NCBI RefSeq assembly: GCF_004354555.1
Contig: NZ_PUFH01000009.1
Location: 1 to 55,365, forward strand
Source: Leuconostoc citreum
GTDB lineage: Bacteria; Bacillota; Bacilli; Lactobacillales; Lactobacillaceae
Direction of reading: 5' to 3'
Length of the DNA: 55,365 nt
The notes beneath the pieces are model-generated. The model did no database searches. It saw only the letters and a list, made by a program, of their open reading frames with translations, and was not told the DNA's origin. Below, one piece after another: positions 1 through 9,163 of this stretch. Within the stretch, counting starts at the first letter, position 1, and every line of letters begins with the position of its first letter. Made by a program: the position numbers and the translations under genes.

Positions 1-2
1 TT

Positions 3-869
3 TTACAACAATGTTTTAGCCAAATAGAAGCAACCAAGAATACCAGCGTTATCGCCGTTAGCTACTGGCACAATGTAATCTTCTAAATCAGGTACATCTA
101 AATAATCACTCATTTGTTCAGCAAAACTCGCACGAATCAATGGGAATAAGGTTTCGCGATGTGGCACACCACCACCAAAAACAATCTTTTCTGGTCGCAA
201 AATCATGGTATAGTCTAGCGCTGCTTGTGCTAGATAAAAGGCTTCAATTTCCCATGCCTTATCTCCGTCAGGAATTTCTTTAGCACTCTTATGCCAACGC
301 GCTTCAATGGCTGGACCAGCTGCCAAGCCTTCCAAACAATTATCCCCGTGGAATGGACAATGACCTTCATAGTGATCTTCAGGATGCTTTTGCAAGAAAA
401 TATGTCCAGCTTCTGGGTGCCCATAACCACTCACCAATTTGCCACCTGACACAATACCAGCACCAACGCCCGTACCTACTGTCAAGTAAACCATATTTTG
501 AGCATCTTTGGCAGCACCAGTCTCAAATTCAGCCCAACCAGCACCATTTACATCTGTTGTCCAGAAATAAGGAATATCACGCCAAGCCTTCATACGACCT
601 AAGAAATCATAGCCTGACCAACCATGTTTTGGCGTGTCCAAAACATAACCATATGTTTTAGATTCAGGAACAATGTCAATTGGTCCAAAAGCAGCGATAC
701 CAATAGCATCAATATTGTCAAATTGGTCAAAAAACGCAATAACTTGATCTAATGTTTTCTCCCCATCTAATGTTGGGAATGCTGTCCGTTCAACAATATT
801 ATAATTTTCATCTGCTACGGCGACCACAAACTTTGTGCCACCTGCTTCAATTGCGCCTAATAATCCCAT
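3..869 (-). CDS. scrK: ROK-family fructokinase
   Basis: 288 aa, full length for a ROK sugar kinase. It phosphorylates fructose with ATP in the cytoplasm. Residues 5-18 carry the first phosphate-binding motif (GAIEAGGTKF), residues 129-140 the second glycine-rich motif (LTVGTGVGAGIV), and H156, C171, H174 and C178 form the structural zinc site typical of this family. The gene lies 20 bp downstream of sucrose phosphorylase on the same strand. The pair therefore turns sucrose into glucose-1-phosphate plus fructose-6-phosphate. Substrate assignment comes from family and context; a broader hexokinase activity is possible. Confidence 0.9.
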   Translation of the reverse strand: MGLLGAIEAGGTKFVVAVADENYNIVERTAFPTLDGEKTLDQVIAFFDQFDNIDAIGIAAFGPIDIVPESKTYGYVLDTPKHGWSGYDFLGRMKAWRDIPYFWTTDVNGAGWAEFETGAAKDAQNMVYLTVGTGVGAGIVSGGKLVSGYGHPEAGHIFLQKHPEDHYEGHCPFHGDNCLEGLAAGPAIEARWHKSAKEIPDGDKAWEIEAFYLAQAALDYTMILRPEKIVFGGGVPHRETLFPLIRASFAEQMSDYLDVPDLEDYIVPVANGDNAGILGCFYLAKTLL

Positions 870-889
870 GATTCTTTTCTTCTCTTTTC

Positions 890-2347
890 TTATTTGTTTT
901 GTAAGACTGTCTTGCCATTTGCTGTGATGACAAAGGTGCGTGTCTTGGCATTAGCTAGCAAAATAGCTATATTATCTCCGGAATGATCCGTTCGTGTAAT
1001 TTTAATATCATGTTCTGATGGTGTCTCGACAGTGATTGTCCCATCCAGAGCAAATGCTGAAAACTGATTACGCCATGATAATAGTGCCAATAAGTCAGCA
1101 ACAACTGGCCGCTTAACAGCTGATTTTATTTCTTCACGAGTATAGTAATGACGATTAATATTATGACCTTCTTTTGAAGATTCCAACAAATCAATATCAT
1201 TCTCACCTGCAAGTAACCCAACATAATAAATTTGTGGAATACCAGGTGCAAAAACTTGGAAAACACGACTCAACAAATATGCGGCATCATCATTGCCTAA
1301 AGCTGAATAGTAAGTTGAATTAATCTGATAAATATCTAAGTTATTATACGCAGCTGATGAGTAGGTCTTTTTGACATTGGCACCAACTTTGTATAATTCC
1401 TCAGAAGCATAATCAATTTCTTCGTCCGTCAAAATATCACGTGCGTCAACAACCCCAATGCCATCATGCGTATCTAACGTCGTGAATTGTTTCATCGGAG
1501 ACTGTTTGAGCCAGTTGGCTAGTCGATTTGTTTTGCCTGAGTAAAGCGTATAAAGTACTGTCATTGGCAAAGCAAAATCATAAGTGAAATAACCATGGGC
1601 GTTGATCTTTTGAGGAATTGTATAATGTTCATGAATTTCTGGTAAAATTTCAGCATGCATAGGTGCCAAAATGTCACGCACTTCGTTTAAAACAGTCCAT
1701 ATTTCTGGTTCGACAAAGAAATCATTTGTCCCAACTTTCTTAACAGCATAGGCGAAAGCATCTAAACGAATCAAATTGGCACCATGTTTGACCATGTCTT
1801 CTAGCGTTGCTTTAATGAAGGCTTTAGCAATTTGAGAATTAACATCAATATCAATTTGTTCTTCACCAAATGTATTCCAAAGATGCTCTGTCGTGCCATC
1901 AGCAAAAGTGATTTCTTGAATTGGCGCCTTGTCTTTGCGCTTATAAATAAGGTCGACGTCTGCTTGAGTTGGTCGATCTGGCCCAGCCTGTTGCCAAAAC
2001 TTTTCCCAGCGAATGAAGAAATCACGGTACTTTGATTGATCGTGATTTGCTTTAAAATCTTGATACATCTCCGATTCACGAGAAATATGGTTGATCATAA
2101 AATCAAACATCAAATAGTATTCTTGCCCAAGTGCCTCAACATCATCCCAATCACCAAATGTTGCATCAACACGCGTGTAATCAGAAGGGGCGAAGCCACG
2201 ATCACCTGTAGAAGGGAAAAATGGTAACAAATGTACCCCGCCAATCGCATCGCCAATGTCTTCCTTCAAAACTTGGTGGACTTCCTTGATATTACTGCCC
2301 AAAGAATCAGCATACGTAATGAGCATTGCTTTGTTTTGAATTTCCAT
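890..2347 (-). CDS. Sucrose phosphorylase (GH13)
   Basis: 485 aa, the size of Leuconostoc and Bifidobacterium sucrose phosphorylases. It splits sucrose with phosphate into glucose-1-phosphate and fructose, saving one ATP. The GH13 catalytic triad falls at the expected positions: nucleophile D196 in RLDAF, acid/base E237 in LPEIHE, and stabiliser D295 in DTHDG. There is no signal peptide, so the enzyme is intracellular. The start has an AAAGG Shine-Dalgarno. It forms an operon with the fructokinase downstream, and its promoter region carries two LacI-type operators, so control by the nearby LacI regulator and/or CcpA is likely. Confidence 0.93.
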   Translation of the reverse strand: MEIQNKAMLITYADSLGSNIKEVHQVLKEDIGDAIGGVHLLPFFPSTGDRGFAPSDYTRVDATFGDWDDVEALGQEYYLMFDFMINHISRESEMYQDFKANHDQSKYRDFFIRWEKFWQQAGPDRPTQADVDLIYKRKDKAPIQEITFADGTTEHLWNTFGEEQIDIDVNSQIAKAFIKATLEDMVKHGANLIRLDAFAYAVKKVGTNDFFVEPEIWTVLNEVRDILAPMHAEILPEIHEHYTIPQKINAHGYFTYDFALPMTVLYTLYSGKTNRLANWLKQSPMKQFTTLDTHDGIGVVDARDILTDEEIDYASEELYKVGANVKKTYSSAAYNNLDIYQINSTYYSALGNDDAAYLLSRVFQVFAPGIPQIYYVGLLAGENDIDLLESSKEGHNINRHYYTREEIKSAVKRPVVADLLALLSWRNQFSAFALDGTITVETPSEHDIKITRTDHSGDNIAILLANAKTRTFVITANGKTVLQNK

Positions 2348-2375
2348 GTCTTTACCTTTGTCATATTCAGTTTTT

Positions 2376-2390
2376 GTTAAGCGCTTACAT
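2376..2390. promoter_or_regulatory. LacI/cre-type operator, downstream copy
   Basis: The sequence GTTAAGCGCTTACAT has the AAGCGCTT centre of LacI-family operators. It lies just upstream of the sucrose phosphorylase Shine-Dalgarno, downstream of the predicted -10, a position suited to roadblock repression. It may bind the LacI regulator encoded at 4970, CcpA, or both. Confidence 0.6.
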
Positions 2391-2404
2391 AACTAGTTTA
2401 ATCG

Positions 2405-2434
2405 ATTATATTGATACATGTCAAGCGCTTGTCA
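2405..2434 (-). promoter_or_regulatory. Sucrose phosphorylase promoter with overlapping LacI-type operator
   Basis: On the minus strand a TATAAT hexamer occupies 2405-2410. Upstream, 2419-2434 is an imperfect palindrome TGTCAAGCGCTTGTCA with a perfect CAAGCGCTTG core, which also contains a TTGACA hexamer. The operator sits over the -35 region, about 44 bp from the second operator, so looping or double blocking is possible. Confidence 0.55.
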
Positions 2435-2534
2435 GCACTTATTATTGAAAAGAACAAAACAATCATATGTCATTTTTTCTGAAAACAAATTGAAAACACG
2501 ATGATATCAACTATCTTTTAACATTTCTAAGCAA

Positions 2535-2573
2535 TAAAAAACGCACACTTTTATTCAAAGCGTGCGTTTTTTT
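2535..2573. terminator. Bidirectional rho-independent terminator
   Basis: A-tract, ACGCAC stem, loop, GTGCGT stem and T-tract. It lies downstream of the VOC gene on the minus strand and separates that transcript from the sucrose operon promoter. Confidence 0.8.
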
Positions 2574-2578
2574 ATTTA

Positions 2579-2962
2579 TTATTTTACAATTTCACAAAAT
2601 TCAACGATAACAGCGTCTGGTCCTTCAATATTAAAGAACTTAATACCTTTTTCCCAGAAAGCTAAATGTTGTACTTCTGAATCGATTAGCTTGAAACCTT
2701 CAGCCTTTGCAGCAACAAATGCTGCGTCAGCATCAGTTGTATCCATAGAAATATGGTTAATTGCACCAGGCTTACCAGCAACCTCGTCCTGCTGCCAAGT
2801 TTCAATCACGAGGTTGTCACGCTTCATGAAAATAACATTACCAACTGGAAAATCACCTGTTTTAGTGAAACCTAGCTTTGTCCAAAAGGCTTCAGCAGCT
2901 GCTAAATCTTTTGTGGGAATACCAATGTGTTGTACGCCTGAATAATAATCTGAAAATGACAT
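2579..2962 (-). CDS. VOC / glyoxalase-bleomycin resistance family protein
   Basis: 127 aa, a single VOC unit of two beta-alpha-beta-beta-beta modules. The N-terminal stretch with HIGIPTKDL and the EAFWTKLGF segment is typical of lactoylglutathione-lyase-like proteins. H12, the Glu in the central segment and the C-terminal E in the VIVEFCE strand are candidate metal ligands. The start has an AGGAG Shine-Dalgarno. The gene is last in a leftward set with the membrane protein and dehydrogenase. The substrate cannot be told from sequence. Confidence 0.8.
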   Translation of the reverse strand: MSFSDYYSGVQHIGIPTKDLAAAEAFWTKLGFTKTGDFPVGNVIFMKRDNLVIETWQQDEVAGKPGAINHISMDTTDADAAFVAAKAEGFKLIDSEVQHLAFWEKGIKFFNIEGPDAVIVEFCEIVK

Positions 2963-3027
2963 GTTATGCTCCTATAATTTAGAATGCAAAGGCTGGAACG
3001 ATATGTTGTCCCACGTCTTCATGATAA

Positions 3028-3759
3028 TTAAATTCCTTGATGTTTAAGATTTGGGAAAATCGCTTTATCTCCCCAACCCGTAATCCCACCTTGAAATAGA
3101 AATGCGAACACTGTACCGACACCATAATTGGTAAAATCAGGCAAGATAATAATAGCAATAATACCAATAATTGTTGGCGGAATATATGACGCCCACATCG
3201 CCTTAGCGGCAGAACCTTTGAAATACTTAAATCTCAAAATCTGCATCAAATCATCTGCGGGATGTAGGACAAGGTTTGTACGTTGATAAATTGAAATAGC
3301 AATTGCAATCATTGCAACACCAATGAAATTCAATACAGTATAACCTATGGTTGTCATGACACTATGTGACTCGGGTAGCACCTGTGAGAACATACCTGCA
3401 AAGAAACTAATCAACACTGAGAAAGGTACCATGAAGGCAATATTGCCAACAAACTTTTTCCAATCAAAATAGCCTTGTAAGAATACATTCAATATTGCAA
3501 TTAAGACACCTACAATGAAAAATACCCAACCAAGCATCAAATTTGATCCTTGAAACACTGCTTTATTAAAACCTGATTCAGCGGCTGTCCAATAAGCAGA
3601 GCCCAGAAAAGCTGGGTGGATTTTTTGACTTGTAACGACTGTTAAGACATTACCAGCCGCGTTGATTACCAAAGAAAGCACAAAATATGATAATGAGGCG
3701 CCAATCGTCAGCGTGCGACCATTCTTAGATGTCGTCTGTGCTACGTTTTTAGCGTTCAT
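3028..3759 (-). CDS. YczE/YitT-like integral membrane protein
   Basis: 243 aa from the ATG at 3759, which has a GAAGAGGC Shine-Dalgarno; the reading frame extends 11 codons further upstream without one. About five or six hydrophobic segments are separated by short loops, and there is a conserved-looking QGGITGWGDK stretch near the C terminus. It resembles the YczE/DUF6198 group of uncharacterised membrane proteins. Its stop codon precedes the VOC gene, and its start lies 4 bp after the dehydrogenase stop, so it is translated with that gene. Transport of a sugar or polyol is a guess from context. Confidence 0.6.
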   Translation of the reverse strand: MNAKNVAQTTSKNGRTLTIGASLSYFVLSLVINAAGNVLTVVTSQKIHPAFLGSAYWTAAESGFNKAVFQGSNLMLGWVFFIVGVLIAILNVFLQGYFDWKKFVGNIAFMVPFSVLISFFAGMFSQVLPESHSVMTTIGYTVLNFIGVAMIAIAISIYQRTNLVLHPADDLMQILRFKYFKGSAAKAMWASYIPPTIIGIIAIIILPDFTNYGVGTVFAFLFQGGITGWGDKAIFPNLKHQGI

Positions 3760-3763
3760 GAAA

Positions 3764-4780
3764 TTATGCCTCTTCTCCACCAACTTTAACAACAGCCTTT
3801 GAAACTACACCAAGCTTACCATTAACAAAGTCATCAACTGTGTTATAGTCCAATTCGTGAGACATCAATGCTTCTACGTTCAACTTGCCTGATGACAACA
3901 AAGCCAATGAATCTTCAAATGCATTAGGGTTAATAAATGAACCTTGGATTGTCAATTGCTTTTGGAAGACTTCGTATGTGTTCATTTCGAACTTAGCATC
4001 AGGACCGCCAACACCAAACATCAATACTTGTGCACCACGTGCTGAAGCTTCAATAGCAGCTTCTTGTGTTTGTGGCAAACCAACAGCTTCAATGATAACA
4101 TCGTATTCGCCTTCAGGAATCTTGTCACCCTTCATCGTGTTGAAGGTATTTTTAACACCAAACTTTTCTTTGTTCATTGCCAACTTTTCGTCAACGATAC
4201 CAGCCAGGTCAACTTGGTGAATACCATAGGCTTGCAAAATTTGTACAAAGAGTTCACCCATGAAGCCATCACCAATAACCAAAGCTTTTTGGTATGGTGT
4301 TACTTTCAATAACTTAATACCATGGACAGCACATGAAATTGGTTCAACAACAGCTGCTGATTTCAATGATACGTTATCAGGAATTTGATAAACGACTGAA
4401 GCAGGTGCTGTAAAGTACTCTTCAAAGCCACCATCGCGTGTCACACCAACGGCTGACAAGTTTTCGCACAATTCTGGACGACCTGTACGGCAGAACTTGC
4501 ATTGTCCGCAATAAATATTAGGATCAACAGTCACACGGTCCCCTACTTTAACATTGGTTACAGCTGAACCAACTTCGGCAACAACACCTGAGTTTTCGTG
4601 TCCCAAAACGATTGGAGGTACGGCTGGAGCTGAACCTGGCAAACCAGCATACAAAGCGTGGTCTGTACCACAAATACCCGCAAACGCAGTATGAATTTTC
4701 ACCTCGTTTGGTTTTACTTCTGGTTGTGCAATATCTTGCAATTCCAGTGACTTAATGCCTGTTAATACTAATGCATCCAT
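3764..4780 (-). CDS. Zinc-dependent medium-chain alcohol/polyol dehydrogenase
   Basis: 338 aa, MDR family of the sorbitol/threonine dehydrogenase type. The catalytic zinc site is seen in GICGTDH (C37) and in GHE (H61, E62); the structural zinc cysteines lie in the CGQCKFCRTGRPELC cluster around residues 92-106. The Rossmann region near residue 168 reads VIGDGFMGE instead of the usual GxGxxG. It should oxidise a secondary alcohol or polyol with NAD(P). The adjacent LacI regulator and operator fit induction by a sugar or sugar alcohol. The exact substrate is unknown. Confidence 0.82.
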   Translation of the reverse strand: MDALVLTGIKSLELQDIAQPEVKPNEVKIHTAFAGICGTDHALYAGLPGSAPAVPPIVLGHENSGVVAEVGSAVTNVKVGDRVTVDPNIYCGQCKFCRTGRPELCENLSAVGVTRDGGFEEYFTAPASVVYQIPDNVSLKSAAVVEPISCAVHGIKLLKVTPYQKALVIGDGFMGELFVQILQAYGIHQVDLAGIVDEKLAMNKEKFGVKNTFNTMKGDKIPEGEYDVIIEAVGLPQTQEAAIEASARGAQVLMFGVGGPDAKFEMNTYEVFQKQLTIQGSFINPNAFEDSLALLSSGKLNVEALMSHELDYNTVDDFVNGKLGVVSKAVVKVGGEEA

Positions 4781-4826
4781 GATTAATGCTCCTCTTTTCT
4801 TGTGATTCCTTTAACTTACAAGGACA

Positions 4827-4866
4827 ATGTTAAACCTTAAATTTTTTGTTGTCAAGCGTTGTTCAA
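4827..4866 (-). promoter_or_regulatory. Promoter and operator of the dehydrogenase operon
   Basis: On the minus strand a perfect TTGACA (4850-4855) is followed at 17-18 bp by a TTAACAT-like -10. The -35 lies inside an imperfect palindrome at 4849-4866 (TTGTCAAGCGTTGTTCAA) with a LacI-type AAGCGTT centre. Repression by the divergent LacI regulator is the simplest reading. Confidence 0.6.
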
Positions 4867-4889
4867 AAAATATATTGCAGTAATCATCG

Positions 4890-4915
4890 TGAGCGTTTAC
4901 AAAACCGTGTATAAT
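4890..4915 (+). promoter_or_regulatory. cre-like site and -10 of the lacI-type regulator gene
   Basis: 4890-4901 read on the minus strand is TGTAAACGCTCA, a close match to the CcpA cre consensus. A TATAAT -10 follows at 4910-4915. A recognisable -35 is missing, so activation or weak expression is possible. The site could serve CcpA or autoregulation. Confidence 0.55.
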
Positions 4916-4969
4916 GGACTAGTATAAATATAATTTTTGAGATTAGTTTCTCCACCAATGGAGGTGTTT

Positions 4970-5938
4970 ATGGTTGCAAAGCTAAGTGACGTCGCTGAAT
5001 TAGCAGGTGTCTCAGTAACAACGGTATCACGTGTGATTAATAGTTATGGTTCATTAAGTCAAAAAACAATTGATAAAGTCCACACTGCTATGCGTGAATT
5101 ACATTATCAACCTAATGCAATGGCAAGGTCTTTACAGGGAAAATCTTCCCAATTTATCGGTCTTATTTTTCCTAACATACAAAACCCTTTTTTCACAGCA
5201 CTTGCAAGTGAGATAGAACAACTTTTGTTTGAAAAAGGATACAAGGTTATTATTGCAACAAGTGCAAATAATATAGAAAAAGAACAACAATATTTGCAAA
5301 TGCTTGCTGCTAATCAGGTTGAGGGTATTATTACATCATCACATAATCTTGGCATTGAAAGTTACAGCAATAGTTTGCTGCCTATCGTCGCTTATGATCG
5401 TCATCTGTCTGATAATGTGCCAATTGTTAGCGAAGACAATTACCAAGGTGGTTTTCTTCTTGGTAACTACCTTGTCTCACAAGGCGCCAAAAATCTTTTA
5501 GTATTGAACGATAACGATCAATCAATCTCGCCTACGTCAAAACGTTATAACGGTTTTGTTGATGCTGTCGGCTCAAAAAGTAAGATTAGTGCTCTGGATT
5601 TTGATTCCAACAAAATATCCGAACCAAATATTATTCAAGACATCGTAAAGGATATCCAAACGCAGAATATCGATGGAGTTTTTGCTTATAATGATATAAT
5701 GGCTATTCAACTGCAAAACGCACTGCGAACTGCAAACATTCGAGTTCCTGAGGATGTCATTGTCGTTGGTTATGATGGCTCACCAATTGTGCAATTACTT
5801 CATCCTGACTTACCAACGATTATTCAACCAATTCACGAAGCAGCGCAACGCTTAATTGAAGTGTTATTTGCTGAAATCAATCAACAATCAACTGTTAAAA
5901 ACGATTTACTACCAGTCACACTACATGAGCCAAAATAA
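4970..5938 (+). CDS. LacI-family transcriptional regulator
   Basis: 322 aa from the ATG at 4970, which has a GGAGGTG Shine-Dalgarno; an upstream in-frame extension lacks one. Residues 3-25 form the LacI helix-turn-helix (KLSDVAELAGVSVTTVSRV), followed by the hinge (AMARSLQGK) and a periplasmic-binding-like effector domain with the family's FPNIQNPFF segment. It is divergent from the dehydrogenase operon, with operator-like sites between them and similar ones before sucrose phosphorylase. It therefore probably controls sugar use here. The inducer is not evident. Confidence 0.88.
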   Translation: MVAKLSDVAELAGVSVTTVSRVINSYGSLSQKTIDKVHTAMRELHYQPNAMARSLQGKSSQFIGLIFPNIQNPFFTALASEIEQLLFEKGYKVIIATSANNIEKEQQYLQMLAANQVEGIITSSHNLGIESYSNSLLPIVAYDRHLSDNVPIVSEDNYQGGFLLGNYLVSQGAKNLLVLNDNDQSISPTSKRYNGFVDAVGSKSKISALDFDSNKISEPNIIQDIVKDIQTQNIDGVFAYNDIMAIQLQNALRTANIRVPEDVIVVGYDGSPIVQLLHPDLPTIIQPIHEAAQRLIEVLFAEINQQSTVKNDLLPVTLHEPK

Positions 5939-5973
5939 AAAACCACAACCAAATCTGGTATGTGGTTTTTTTA
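5935..5973. terminator. Bidirectional terminator between convergent genes
   Basis: AAAACCACA stem, loop, TGTGGTTTT and a T-tract, overlapping the end of the regulator gene. It also serves the convergent dehydrogenase transcript. Confidence 0.8.
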
Positions 5974-6891
5974 TGCGTTCACCTGATTCAATGGTGCTTC
6001 GTTATTTAATACACGCACAACTTCTTTTGCTGCAGCTAATCCGACAGCATCAAAAGCTTCTCGAGACTTAGCAGCAACATGCGGCGTGATAAATGTATTA
6101 GAAAGACCTAGTAAGGCATTGTTGTCAGAAATTGGTTCGTTAGTGACAACATCTAAACCAGCTCCAGCAATTTCTCCGGACTTTAGTGCATTAAACAACG
6201 CGTTTTCGTCCACGATGGCACCACGTGCTATATTCACTAATACCGCAGTATTTTTCATTTTTTTAAACACTTCAGCGTCAATCATATTCTGGGTATCAGA
6301 CGTTGCCGGCAAGGCTAACACAATAAAATCAGATTGCGAATAGATTTCTTCTAAAGTTGCCATACGTCCATTTTTAACTGATTTACTATGTCGCGCATAA
6401 GCTAGTACCTCAACGTTAAAACCAGTTAAGAGTTCATCTACTTTTTGACCAATCGCACCAAAACCAATGATACCAATTTTCTTATGTGACACTTCTTGTC
6501 CTTTGGCTGGGGCATCTGTCTCATCCGTGATGCTTTGTCTCTCTTGATAAAATAAACGTCCGCTCATGAGCATGTGCATTAAGGCTGTCTCTGCAACAGC
6601 TGTTGCATTAGCACCAGGTGTATTTGTCACAATGACATGTTGCTGACTGGCGTCCTCTAAATTAACGTTATCATAACCGACACCATACCGCGCAACGATT
6701 TTCAAATCCGGAAGCTGAGATAATATGTGCTTATCCACTGGATGCATCATCAAAATCATCCCATTCAAATCCTGATTCACTAAGAAATCGTCATCATTTT
6801 TTTGTTGATTTGATATTACCTCAATATGATTGGACTTGAGGTAATCAATGGCAACCTGAGCAATACCATCAAATACTAATACTTTTTTCAT
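5971..6891 (-). CDS. D-isomer specific 2-hydroxyacid dehydrogenase
   Basis: 306 aa, close to the length of the SerA/hydroxypyruvate-reductase group without a regulatory ACT domain. The Rossmann motif GFGAIGQ is near residue 142. The catalytic Arg lies in VNIARGAIVDE near residue 220, the Glu in VTNEPI, and the His in TPHVAA. It reduces a 2-oxoacid to the D-2-hydroxyacid with NAD(P)H. Start chosen on an AAGGAG Shine-Dalgarno. Cytidine deaminase lies just upstream on the same strand. The substrate is open: 3-phosphoglycerate, glyoxylate or a branched 2-oxoacid. Confidence 0.83.
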   Translation of the reverse strand: MKKVLVFDGIAQVAIDYLKSNHIEVISNQQKNDDDFLVNQDLNGMILMMHPVDKHILSQLPDLKIVARYGVGYDNVNLEDASQQHVIVTNTPGANATAVAETALMHMLMSGRLFYQERQSITDETDAPAKGQEVSHKKIGIIGFGAIGQKVDELLTGFNVEVLAYARHSKSVKNGRMATLEEIYSQSDFIVLALPATSDTQNMIDAEVFKKMKNTAVLVNIARGAIVDENALFNALKSGEIAGAGLDVVTNEPISDNNALLGLSNTFITPHVAAKSREAFDAVGLAAAKEVVRVLNNEAPLNQVNA

Positions 6892-6910
6892 TGTTTACTC
6901 CTTCGTTTGC

Positions 6911-7312
6911 TTAATCTAATCCATTAAATGAACCAGGCATTAATGAAGCAATATTCGTTTTTATTTCTTTACCTGAATCATTAATTAACCAAATCGGCAT
7001 ATCTGGGTCAAAAAACTCAACCATCACTTGCCGACATGCCCCACATGGTGCGATTGGTGCTTTTGTACGTCCCGCAATCACTAACCCTTCAAACTGTCGG
7101 TAGCCGGCAGCCATCGCACTAAAAATGGCCGTTCTCTCAGCACAATTAGTCAAACCAAAAGAAACATTCTCAATATTAATACCTTTAAAAACACGCCCAT
7201 CAGCGACTTGTAGTGCAGCACCAACTGGAAAGTTCGAATATGGTGTATATGTCTCATCAAGAGCCATTAAAGCGGTGTTGATTAATTTTTCAGGTGCTGA
7301 ATTTGGCGACAT
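6911..7312 (-). CDS. cdd: Cytidine deaminase
   Basis: 133 aa, the size of homotetrameric bacterial Cdd. It deaminates cytidine and deoxycytidine to uridine forms in pyrimidine salvage. The zinc ligands are C57 of CAERTA (with catalytic E59) and C90/C93 of PCGACRQ. The N-terminal YSNFPVGAAL strand is the nucleoside-binding segment. AGGAG Shine-Dalgarno. It lies 19 bp upstream of the hydroxyacid dehydrogenase and is probably cotranscribed with it, although no functional link is obvious. Confidence 0.93.
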   Translation of the reverse strand: MSPNSAPEKLINTALMALDETYTPYSNFPVGAALQVADGRVFKGINIENVSFGLTNCAERTAIFSAMAAGYRQFEGLVIAGRTKAPIAPCGACRQVMVEFFDPDMPIWLINDSGKEIKTNIASLMPGSFNGLD

Positions 7313-7363
7313 AATAACTCTTCTCCTCGTTAATAGTTTACCACAGCAGAACGAGTGCTTGTC

Positions 7364-9151
7364 TTAGTTTGCAAGTAACTTTTCTAACTGGTTCAGTCGC
7401 GTTTCAAAGACATGGAAAGCTTGGTTCAGATAATCTGACTGGCTCATATCAACACCAGCTTTTCCAATAACATTTAGCGGATAATCAGAGGCGCCAGCAC
7501 GTAAATAATTTTTGTAGTCATTAGCACCATCGTGATTGATAATACGGTCAGCTAGTGTTGTAGCAGCTGCTTCACCTGTTGCATATTGATAAACATAGTA
7601 ATTGTAATAAAAATGCGGAATTCGTGCCCACTCATACGCAATAGCCTCATCAGGAAACAAATCTGGGCCATAATACTTTTGATTTAATTCACCATAATAA
7701 CTACTCATTTTATCAGCCGTTAGAGCCTCGCCCTCAGCAGCTTGTTGATGAATCCAATCTTCAAATTCTGCAAATTGCGTTTGTCTAAAGACCGTCCCTT
7801 TGAAACCGTCTAGATATTGGTTCAAGACATAAGCTTGCACCTTAGGATCATGATTAGTTTTCAGTAAATAATCTGTTAATAGACTTTCATTCGTTGTAGA
7901 AGCAATTTCTGCCAAAAAAATGGGGTAGTCACCGTAATGATAAGGTTGTGTATGTCTTGTTAAATAAGAATGAACAGAATGTCCCAACTCATGAGCTAAA
8001 GTATAAACATTATTTAAATTATCTTGCCAATTCAATAGAATAAAAGGATTGGTATCGTACGCGCCGCTAGAGTATGCTCCTGTCCGTTTACCCTTGTTTT
8101 CAACAACATCTATCCAACGTTCATCAAAGGCACGCTGGACAATACGCACATAATCCTCGCCCAATGGCGCTAATGCTTTAATCACAATGTCTTGCGCCTT
8201 ATCATAGGAAACATCAAATGTAACATCATCAACTAAGGGCACGTATAAGTCATAGCTATGGACGTCTTCAACACCCAACACTTGACGACGTAACGAGACA
8301 AATCGATGTAGTAATGGCAAATGATCATTAACTGATTTTCTTAGGGTCTCAAAAACCGTTGTAGGTAAGCCATGTGGTAAAATAGCGGCCTCGCGCGCTG
8401 AATCATAATGTCGTGCTTTCGCCAAGAAATTATGGCCTTTCACATGCGATGACAGTGTTGAAGCAAAAGTATTTTGAAAACTAATATAGCTGTCATAGAG
8501 TGTATCAAATGCTTCCTGACGTAGGTCGCGTGATTGCGATTCTAATAATAGACTGTACAAACCATTAGTCAAAGGCACCAGTTCACCTGTTTCAGTATGC
8601 ACATCTCCGAAAGACAGATCTGAATTATCAAGCACACCAAATGTATTTTCAGACGCATTAAAAATATCACTAGCACCAGCTAGTAGCGCTTCTTGTTCAA
8701 CAGGTAGTGTGTGTGGCTTTTGTAAACGAATCGTATCAAATAAATGACTAAATGGTTCTAACCCAGGTGTTGCTAGATACTCAGCTAATACCGTATCAGG
8801 AATGCGCAATACTTCAGGCTGAAAATAGGCCGTCGCTTCACTAACTTCAGCCCAAAGCGCCTGTACTCGAGCGTTAAATGCTGCATACTGCTGATTAGTT
8901 GTGTCTTGATCATATATTTGGTGGGCGTAGACGTAAACTTTCTCTAATAAACGTTCCAACGATAAATCTGCCACTAATGCCGCTTGTAACATGTCAGCCG
9001 AATCACCGACGTGCCCAACGAAACGCGTCATATTTTGAGCTGATTCATGAACTTTTTGAAAAGTCTTTTCCCAGGCCTCATCTGATGAAAAAATAGTTGT
9101 TAAATCCCATGTTAACGCTGTTGGCACTTCATGACGCTTTATCTGTGGCAT
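7364..9151 (-). CDS. pepF: Oligoendopeptidase F (M3 metallopeptidase)
   Basis: About 595 aa if it starts at the ATG at 9151 (MPQIKRHEVP), which matches the usual N terminus of the family. An in-frame ATG at 9181 exists but lies inside a hairpin loop. The zinc motif HELGHSVHS is near residue 390, with the further Glu ligand in the following helix. It hydrolyses cytoplasmic oligopeptides of about 7-17 residues. The nearest Shine-Dalgarno (GAAAGGA) is almost 60 nt before the preferred start, with a stem-loop in between, so start and translation are unusual. Confidence 0.9.
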   Translation of the reverse strand: MPQIKRHEVPTALTWDLTTIFSSDEAWEKTFQKVHESAQNMTRFVGHVGDSADMLQAALVADLSLERLLEKVYVYAHQIYDQDTTNQQYAAFNARVQALWAEVSEATAYFQPEVLRIPDTVLAEYLATPGLEPFSHLFDTIRLQKPHTLPVEQEALLAGASDIFNASENTFGVLDNSDLSFGDVHTETGELVPLTNGLYSLLLESQSRDLRQEAFDTLYDSYISFQNTFASTLSSHVKGHNFLAKARHYDSAREAAILPHGLPTTVFETLRKSVNDHLPLLHRFVSLRRQVLGVEDVHSYDLYVPLVDDVTFDVSYDKAQDIVIKALAPLGEDYVRIVQRAFDERWIDVVENKGKRTGAYSSGAYDTNPFILLNWQDNLNNVYTLAHELGHSVHSYLTRHTQPYHYGDYPIFLAEIASTTNESLLTDYLLKTNHDPKVQAYVLNQYLDGFKGTVFRQTQFAEFEDWIHQQAAEGEALTADKMSSYYGELNQKYYGPDLFPDEAIAYEWARIPHFYYNYYVYQYATGEAAATTLADRIINHDGANDYKNYLRAGASDYPLNVIGKAGVDMSQSDYLNQAFHVFETRLNQLEKLLAN

Positions 9152-9163
9152 ATTATTACTGAT

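Noticed and set aside
353-661. Long open frames antisense to fructokinase, mutS2 and other genes
   Set aside because: They mirror the codon structure of well-supported genes on the other strand and lack ribosome-binding sites.
3885-4220. Plus-strand open frame across the dehydrogenase gene
   Set aside because: Shadow of the zinc dehydrogenase; no Shine-Dalgarno and low-complexity translation.
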